Shown here in pieces: positions 1-4,075 of a stretch of 6,422 bases of DNA. A program made the position numbers and the translations under genes. Within the stretch, counting starts at the first letter, position 1; each line of letters opens with the position of its first letter. The notes under the pieces are model-generated. The model was given only the letters and a program-made list of their open reading frames with translations. It searched no databases and was not told where the DNA came from. This stretch comes from Gammaproteobacteria bacterium (GTDB lineage: Bacteria; Pseudomonadota; Gammaproteobacteria; GCA-001735895). The stretch lies in contig QNFD01000166.1 of assembly GCA_003645435.1 (NCBI GenBank), forward strand, positions 1 to 6,422, written 5' to 3'.

Positions 1-108
1 AACCCGGCAAAAGGTTTCGAAGCGGGAATCGCCATCGTAATTGTCGCGATCCATAATGATGGCGACAATTACGATGGCGATTCCCGCTTCGAAACCTTTT
101 GCCGGGTT
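1..108. repeat. Perfect 47-bp inverted repeat with 14-nt spacer, probable fold-back artefact at a contig end
   Basis: Bases 1-47 are the exact reverse complement of 62-108, separated by 14 nt (48-61). The right arm is ordinary choW coding sequence. The left arm is the same choW segment read backwards. The repeat reaches base 1, so 47 bp is a minimum arm length. At the turn, GTCGC (43-47) and GCGAC (62-66) complement each other. A strand ending there could fold back, prime on itself and copy its own sequence. A functional hairpin is unlikely because the left arm destroys the conserved permease C-terminus. Confidence 0.95.
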
Positions 109-855
109 GACCTGGTTGATCGCCCGCAGGATGGGGATACCAAGACCCGGTGCTGCCACCATTGAGGCGATTACCACCATAGAAAGCGATAGCATGATGG
201 TTTGAGTCAAGCCCGCCATGATATTGGGTATCGCGGAAGGAATTTCGACTTTCCATAAAAGTTGCTTTTTGGTTGCACCAAAACTTTCAGCCGCCTCGAT
301 TAATGGACCAGGAGTGGAAGAAATCCCCAGATAGGTCAATCGAATGGGCGCCGGCACCACAAAGATAACCGTAGCTACAACACCTGGCACAGGGCCGAGA
401 CCAAACAGGGTCAGTGCCGGTATCAGGTAGTCAAAGGTGGGGATGGTTTGCATCATATCCAGAACAGGGCGGATAGAAACCCAGAGTCTCGGGCGATGCG
501 CGGCCGCAATCCCAACTGGAACGCCGATAGCCACGCAAAGCACCGTTGCCCAAAGCACCAGGGACAGCGTTTCCATGGTGTCTTCCCAGTACCCCAGGTT
601 GATGATCAACAACATGGAAACAACGATGAATAGTGAAATCTTCCAGGATCGATGTAGCCAATAGGCCGCGGCGGCTATCAGCGCGATCATGCCGAAAGCC
701 GGGATGGAAAGCAGCACCCATGAAGTCAGATCAAAAACATTTTCGAGCGCGTAGGTGAAACCATCGAAAAGCCAGGGCAGGTAATCGTTTAAAAAATCGA
801 CGAAATCAGCTAACCATCTGCCAATTGGTATCTTATTACTTTCCAGCCATTCCAT
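1..855 (-). CDS. choW: Choline ABC transporter permease ChoW (ProW family), partial, 3' end missing and artefactual
   Basis: This is the inner-membrane subunit of a choline/quaternary-amine ABC importer. It takes substrate from ChoX and is driven by an ATPase, presumably ChoV, that would lie past the left edge. The ATG at 855 has GAGG 8 nt upstream and gives the typical ProW/ChoW start MEWLESNKIPIGRWLADFVD. Hydrophobic segments lie near residues 46-66, 73-88, 97-118, 143-168 and 216-236. The family motif MQTIPTFDYLIP is at 135-146. The EAA loop that docks the ATPase is at 187-215 (EAAESFGA, then IPSAIPNIMAG). The protein follows the family up to FEAGIAIVIVAIIMDR (255-270). The next 15 codons (271-285) are simply the antisense of bases 62-108 of the same gene, so they are not real coding sequence. 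The genuine gene is therefore cut at about position 46. The preceding gene choX supports choline rather than glycine betaine as substrate. Confidence 0.92.
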   Translation of the reverse strand, partial: MEWLESNKIPIGRWLADFVDFLNDYLPWLFDGFTYALENVFDLTSWVLLSIPAFGMIALIAAAAYWLHRSWKISLFIVVSMLLIINLGYWEDTMETLSLVLWATVLCVAIGVPVGIAAAHRPRLWVSIRPVLDMMQTIPTFDYLIPALTLFGLGPVPGVVATVIFVVPAPIRLTYLGISSTPGPLIEAAESFGATKKQLLWKVEIPSAIPNIMAGLTQTIMLSLSMVVIASMVAAPGLGIPILRAINQVNPAKGFEAGIAIVIVAIIMDRDNYDGDSRFETFCRV

Positions 856-863
856 TTTTATGA

Positions 864-867
864 CCTC
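864..867 (-). promoter_or_regulatory. Ribosome binding site of choW
   Basis: GAGG on the minus strand, 8 nt before the ATG at 855. This fixes the choW start and shows that translation is initiated independently after the long gap from choX. Confidence 0.75.
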
Positions 868-884
868 AATGTGAAGTAGTTGCC

Positions 885-907
885 TTAACAGTCTGTCAGA
901 CTGTTAA
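885..907. promoter_or_regulatory. Perfect 11+1+11 palindrome upstream of choW, candidate operator or mRNA stem-loop
   Basis: TTAACAGTCTG (885-895), a single T (896) and then CAGACTGTTAA (897-907) form a perfect 23-bp dyad ending 30 nt before the choW ATG. The almost spacer-free perfect symmetry and the length suit a dimeric repressor of the TetR or MarR kind. On RNA it could fold as a 9-bp stem with a 5-nt loop. No U-tract follows it in the transcription direction, so it is not a terminator. It lies between a terminator and choW, so it could control a separate choW promoter or stabilise the 5' end of a processed choW transcript. Which regulator might bind is unknown; none is encoded in the window. 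Confidence 0.6.
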
Positions 908-920
908 CCCGGATTATTGA

Positions 921-960
921 AAACAAAAAGGGGCCGGCTTGATTTAACCAGCCGCCCCCT
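921..960 (-). terminator. Rho-independent terminator after choX
   Basis: On the minus strand, GGGGCGGCT (958-950) pairs with AGCCGGCCCC (939-930), with one bulged C and a loop of about 10 nt. TTTTTG and TTTTC follow (929-921). The stem begins about 30 nt after the choX stop at 988. It should end most choX transcripts and let only part continue into choW. That pattern is common in ABC importers that need more binding protein than permease. Confidence 0.82.
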
Positions 961-987
961 ATATCAACTATATATCCACTATCTGTT

Positions 988-1941
988 TTACATACTCAAG
1001 CTGGCTTTGACCGCGGCCAGGCCGTTACCACCGTCGAGTGTGGTTACACCATTTAACCAGCCATCGAGTACACCCATATTGGCTTTCAACCAGGCAGTGG
1101 CAGCGTCATTGGGCTCCTGATTATCGTCCAGGATAGCACCCATGATTTCGTTTTCCATCGCCAGCGTAAACTGCAGGTTAGTCAGCAGTTTACCCATGTT
1201 TGGGCAATCGCTCGAATAACCTTTACGGGTATTGGTATAAACATCGGCTCCGCCGAAATTCGGACCGAAGAAGTCATCACCGCCGGAAAGATAGGTCAAC
1301 TCAAAGTTGGCATTCATCGGATGCGGCGCCCAACCCAGAAACACCACCATCTTGCCGCGCTTTTCGGCACGGGCTACCTGCGACAGCATGCCCTGTTCGG
1401 AGCTTTCAACCACTTCAAAGCCTTTCAGACCAAAAGAGTCACTGGAAATCATATCAAGGATAATACGATTGCCATCGTTGCCTGGCTCGATACCGTAAAT
1501 ATCGCCCTTCAGCTGGTCTTTGAATTTAGCGATATCGGCGAAGTCCTTGAGACCGGCATCAGACGCTTTCTTGTTCACCGCAAGGGTATATTTAGCCCCT
1601 GTCAGATTAGCGGGTTTTATGACTTCGACAGTACCGGCATCGCGATATGGGCCAAGATCGCCTTCCATGGTAGGCATCCAGTTGCCAAGGAAAACATCGA
1701 TGTCGCCAGTCTGCATGCTTTTATAAGTGACCGGAACCGCAAGTAATTTAACGTCTGGGTTATAGCCCAGTCCTTCCAGTATCATGCTCGTTACCGCGGT
1801 TGTCGCGGTGATATCTGTCCAACCGACATCTGACAAATTGACAGTTTTACAGCTCGCCGGATCAGCGGCGAAAGCACCGCCTGCCAGACTAAAAAGAGCG
1901 GCGCTAACAATAGCCGTACGAAATTTTGATCTTTGTTTCAT
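988..1941 (-). CDS. choX: Choline ABC transporter periplasmic substrate-binding protein ChoX
   Basis: The 317-residue protein captures choline in the periplasm and delivers it to ChoW. The signal peptide spans residues 1-25, with a basic start (MKQRSKFR), a hydrophobic core and probable cleavage at AFA-AD. The sequence follows the ChoX family of rhizobia closely: SDVGWTDITATTAV, VPVTYKSM, DVFLGNWMPTME, GAKYTLA, IYGIEPGNDGNR, FEVVESSEQGML, VFLGW.PHPMNANF and LTYLSGGDD. The residues that form the aromatic cage and its partners in ChoX appear conserved: W41, D43, W88, Y118, N155 and W204. C31 and C246 match the family's disulfide. The ATG at 1941 has GGGGAG (1957-1952) 10 nt upstream and is immediately followed by the signal peptide. 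It is first in the operon, with choW 132 bp downstream beyond a terminator. Imported choline would typically feed glycine betaine synthesis or catabolism, but no bet genes are in view. Glycine betaine binding is the main alternative and less likely. Confidence 0.95.
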   Translation of the reverse strand: MKQRSKFRTAIVSAALFSLAGGAFAADPASCKTVNLSDVGWTDITATTAVTSMILEGLGYNPDVKLLAVPVTYKSMQTGDIDVFLGNWMPTMEGDLGPYRDAGTVEVIKPANLTGAKYTLAVNKKASDAGLKDFADIAKFKDQLKGDIYGIEPGNDGNRIILDMISSDSFGLKGFEVVESSEQGMLSQVARAEKRGKMVVFLGWAPHPMNANFELTYLSGGDDFFGPNFGGADVYTNTRKGYSSDCPNMGKLLTNLQFTLAMENEIMGAILDDNQEPNDAATAWLKANMGVLDGWLNGVTTLDGGNGLAAVKASLSM

Positions 1942-2111
1942 GGTTTTTTTACTCCCCGGGTTTTATGTATTGCTTATTAATATATCGATATAGAAGTGGA
2001 GCCCATGTTACAGGGCAGTTCGCTTAGGCGTTATTTTCCACAACATCAGGCATAATCTACCAACCTGACGGATTCATCATAGACCCGATCAGGGGTTGCC
2101 TTCAAGTTCTG

Positions 2112-2132
2112 ATGTACTCATTAGCAGTACAT
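2112..2132. promoter_or_regulatory. Dyad ATGTACT-N7-AGTACAT between choX and the aconitase X small subunit gene
   Basis: Perfect 7-bp arms (2112-2118 and 2126-2132) surround a 7-nt spacer. The site lies 171 bp upstream of the choX ATG and 42 bp downstream of the 2175-2639 stop. That position suits a distal operator for the choX promoter. It lacks the T-tract of a terminator. I found no convincing -35/-10 pair nearby; an AT-rich stretch at 1973-1993 is the likeliest place for the choX -10 element. Confidence 0.35.
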
Positions 2133-2151
2133 AATCTCTAGCTTTCTCACT

Positions 2152-2659
2152 GTCGACAGATTTCAATCTGGAAACTACTGCCCTAAATGCACCACTGTTA
2201 TTGATCCACCCTCCCCCACCTGAACATTACTGCCGTTTACTATTTGCGCCATTTGAGAAGTTGATATCTCGATCACAGGAATGTTCAGATCATACAGTCG
2301 ATTCGCTACCAACACACCAACGCTAATATTGATATCTACATTGGCGAGTACAAATGCCGCGGGTCCGCTACCATTGCGCAGGGACTCGGCTATCGCCGCA
2401 GGCGTTCCGGCCGAACCCCGGCTTTGTGAAATACACAGGATCGACTTGCCAACACGTTGTTGGTGCTGTGGATGATGAACATCGATAATCTCTCCATTTT
2501 CAGGGTTAAATCCACCCCAGAAACTGAGCGCCCCATCAAGCTTCATGACCGGCCCGGCGGCCAGTCCCGGCACCAGCACCCTGCCCTGTTTACCATCCAA
2601 CATAGACGCATCGGCAGGGTCCAGTTGCAGACGGGTCATAAAATGCTACCCGTCGACAG
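2152..2659. repeat. Pair of 8-bp direct repeats (GTCGACAG) exactly 500 bp apart flanking the aconitase X small subunit gene
   Basis: GTCGACAG occurs at 2152-2159 and again at 2652-2659, just outside the two ends of the swivel gene. The right copy lies inside the SDR remnant. They could be the footprints of an insertion or deletion by short homology. GTCGAC is itself a palindrome and an 8-mer match is short, so coincidence is a real possibility. Confidence 0.3.
2175..2639 (-). CDS. Aconitase X swivel domain (small subunit) protein, DUF126, possibly a truncation product
   Basis: The 154-residue protein matches the small swivel subunit of aconitase X, the family of bacterial cis-3-hydroxy-L-proline dehydratases. 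That subunit covers the active site of a separate or fused catalytic subunit. Family marks are GRVLVPGLAAGP (19-30), LSFWGGFNPENGEIIDVHHP (39-58), the Ser/Arg loop SRGSAGTP (73-80), GPAAFVLAN (92-100) and NIPVIEI (119-125). The FWGG form suits the hydroxyproline dehydratase branch better than the archaeal mevalonate-phosphate branch. No catalytic subunit lies beside it. Residues 1-19, ending DASMLDGKQG, do not belong to the usual swivel start. They resemble the opening of the catalytic subunit, commonly of the form LT.ed.aMLdGe.G. This suggests an in-frame deletion of the catalytic part. Its ATG overlaps the stop of the upstream SDR remnant (ATGA). Without a partner elsewhere in the genome it is unlikely to be active. 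Confidence 0.85.
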   Translation of the reverse strand: MTRLQLDPADASMLDGKQGRVLVPGLAAGPVMKLDGALSFWGGFNPENGEIIDVHHPQHQQRVGKSILCISQSRGSAGTPAAIAESLRNGSGPAAFVLANVDINISVGVLVANRLYDLNIPVIEISTSQMAQIVNGSNVQVGEGGSITVVHLGQ

Positions 2660-2710
2660 GCCCATACCCCGGTTGCCTCCGGTAACGACTGCTACTGGTT
2701 TTTCGTTCAT
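2636..2710 (-). pseudogene. N-terminal remnant of a short-chain dehydrogenase/reductase (SDR), 24 codons
   Basis: The short frame MNEKPVAVVTGGNRGMGL followed by STGSIL and a stop begins exactly like an SDR. It has beta-1 (VAVV) and then the cofactor loop TGGNRGMG, matching the TGxxxGxG motif that binds NAD(P). A complete SDR has about 250 residues, so only the first tenth remains. Its ATG at 2710 has GGGG 7 nt upstream (2721-2718), so it is probably still translated. The TGA stop overlaps the ATG of the aconitase X small subunit gene (ATGA), so the remnant could now act as a translational leader for it. I found no continuation of the SDR in the other minus-strand frames downstream. The match is short but the motif is distinctive and lies at the correct distance from a plausible start. 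Confidence 0.55.
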
Positions 2711-2869
2711 CGACCTGCCCCTGGTTTGTTAGACCTCAGATTGTGCCCAGTTAATCATACGCTTATCACCAATTACGGTTCAAATGTCGCTGCTATTTTT
2801 ATCTCGAAAGGTTTAATATACGCGGTTAAATACAAACATGTGTAATTCAGATTTTTACTGAGAATTGAA
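2711..2869. promoter_or_regulatory. Divergent intergenic region between the SDR/aconitase X remnant and the RND efflux operon
   Basis: This 159-bp AT-rich stretch must carry the promoter of the efflux operon (plus) and any promoter left for the minus-strand pair. It contains three related boxes: GGTTCAAAT (2777-2785), GGTTTAATA (2810-2818) and GGTTAAATA (2824-2832). The last two are 14 bp apart. I could not identify a convincing sigma-70 -35/-10 pair. No regulator gene adjoins it, unlike many RND operons. Confidence 0.35.
2860..2863 (+). promoter_or_regulatory. Weak ribosome binding site supporting the GTG start of the efflux adaptor
   Basis: GAGA lies 6 nt before the GTG at 2870. No in-frame ATG precedes it: the upstream in-frame GTG at 2840 is followed at once by TAA. 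The GTG also places the membrane anchor at the normal distance from the N-terminus. Confidence 0.5.
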
Positions 2870-4021
2870 GTGCCCCAGACCGATACAGTTACAAAAAAAC
2901 CTAGCCTGGTACTGCGTCTTTTCGTTGCGTTGTTGTTGATAGCAGCAATAGCCGGTGGCCTCGGCTACAAGAAGTTTCTGCAAATACAGGTAATGAGTGC
3001 GCAGGGCAGCACTGCGCCGCCACCCATTAGCGTTACCGTGGCCGAATCGAAATCCGCGAAATGGAACAAACAGTTAAAAGCGATTGGCACGCTAATCGCA
3101 TTCCAGGGTGTGAATATATCCAGTGAGGTTTCGGGAATCGTCAAAACGATCAACTTCGAGTCAGGGCAGGAGGTTAAGACGGGAAAGGTACTGGTGCAAC
3201 TGGATAATCAGTCTGAAGTGGCATCACTGCAATCGGCAAAGGCCCAGTATGAAGTCGATCACAGCCGTTATCAGCGTTTCGTACAATTAAAGGATGAAAA
3301 CTTCGTGGCCGGCAATGTGCTCGATGAACAGGTATCGCTGGTCGATATTTCGAGATCAAAAATTAGCATCGCCAGGGCTGCGCTCGCGAAGAAAAGTATC
3401 AAAGCGCCTTTTCCCGGCAAACTCGGTATTCGACAGATTGACCAGGGTGAGTATATTGCCCCGGGCGCAACCATAGTAACCCTGCAGTCGGTCGATCGCT
3501 TATTGCTCGATTTCACGTTGCCGGAAAGCAATTTCAAGGACCTTGCCGTGGGTCAGGCGGTAAACTTTCAGGTTCGCAGCTATCCAGGTCGCAGCTTTGC
3601 CGGCAAGATCATAGCCTGGGACCCGATACTCGACGAAAATACGCGTAACGTGAGCATTCGGGCCGAAGTTGATAACAAGGACAGGTACCTGGCACCCGGC
3701 ATGTTTGCCGAGATCCTGGTCGAAGGCACACAGAAAATATCTGTACAGACGGTCCCGGAAACCTCGATCTTTTACAATATTTATGGCGAAGCAGCTTATG
3801 TGCTGGAAATACCAGAAGCCACCGAAACCAATCCAACGCCTGGCTACATCCTGGCGGCACGCCAGATCGATGTTGCTTATCGGGTCGACGGCGTTGCGGG
3901 TATTAGATCCGGCATAAAAGCGGGTGACCTGGTGGTCACCGCAGGGCAACTAAAGCTCTATCCGAGTCTGCACGTAGTAATTGTCGATGATGTCCCAGAA
4001 TACCAACAACCCACTCAATAA
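2870..4021 (+). CDS. RND efflux transporter periplasmic adaptor (membrane fusion protein, AcrA/MexH-like)
   Basis: The 383-residue adaptor links an inner-membrane RND pump to an outer-membrane TolC-type channel. An N-terminal hydrophobic segment (residues 13-33) without a lipobox cysteine indicates an uncleaved membrane anchor rather than a lipoprotein. The lipoyl-like domain is split: ISSEVSGIV...SGQEV..G..LVQLD at 83-112 and IKAPFPGKLG...DQGEYIAPGA at 177-200. Between them is a short helical hairpin (about 114-175). The beta-barrel domain follows (about 210-288) with DPILDENTRNVSIRAEVDN and LAPGMFAEI. The membrane-proximal domain comes last (about 290-372) and ends GDLVVTAGQLKLYPS. It is full length for the family. 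Translation starts at GTG with a modest ribosome site. The pump gene follows 54 bp later, so the two form one operon. The substrate cannot be read from the sequence; multidrug export is the default guess. Confidence 0.94.
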   Translation: MPQTDTVTKKPSLVLRLFVALLLIAAIAGGLGYKKFLQIQVMSAQGSTAPPPISVTVAESKSAKWNKQLKAIGTLIAFQGVNISSEVSGIVKTINFESGQEVKTGKVLVQLDNQSEVASLQSAKAQYEVDHSRYQRFVQLKDENFVAGNVLDEQVSLVDISRSKISIARAALAKKSIKAPFPGKLGIRQIDQGEYIAPGATIVTLQSVDRLLLDFTLPESNFKDLAVGQAVNFQVRSYPGRSFAGKIIAWDPILDENTRNVSIRAEVDNKDRYLAPGMFAEILVEGTQKISVQTVPETSIFYNIYGEAAYVLEIPEATETNPTPGYILAARQIDVAYRVDGVAGIRSGIKAGDLVVTAGQLKLYPSLHVVIVDDVPEYQQPTQ

Positions 4022-4063
4022 AAGCCTATTACCCAATATGATGGTATTTATCTATTCCGCATC

Positions 4064-4067
4064 AGGG
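4064..4067 (+). promoter_or_regulatory. Ribosome binding site of the RND pump gene
   Basis: AGGG is 8 nt before the ATG at 4076. This selects the start that gives the family-typical N-terminus MLTDFFIKRPVLSLVVS. Confidence 0.7.
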
Positions 4068-4075
4068 CTATACCA

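Noticed and set aside
431..721. Open frames inside the choW region on both strands (such as 431-721 minus and 437-664 plus)
   Set aside because: They are out of frame with choW, which runs through the whole region with clear family motifs, and their proteins resemble nothing.
1200..1746. Plus-strand frames antisense to choX
   Set aside because: They are shadows of a strongly conserved gene on the other strand, with no plausible ribosome sites or recognisable protein features.
2001..2016. GCCC-N8-GGGC hairpin in the choX upstream region, considered as part of a riboswitch
   Set aside because: It is only a 4-bp stem with no surrounding conserved riboswitch elements.
2064..2094. Possible terminator after the aconitase X small subunit gene (CCTGA/TCAGG with CGG/CCG on the minus strand)
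   Set aside because: The stem is short and bulged, the loop is long, and no U-tract follows, so it does not meet the standard for a terminator.
2157..2170. CAGATT-TC-AATCTG dyad just after the aconitase X small subunit stop
   Set aside because: Six-base arms with a 2-nt centre can arise by chance; no T-tract or promoter context gives it a role.
2152..2659. Reading the 8-bp direct repeats as target-site duplication of a transposon
   Set aside because: There are no terminal inverted repeats inside the repeats and no transposase fragment between them.
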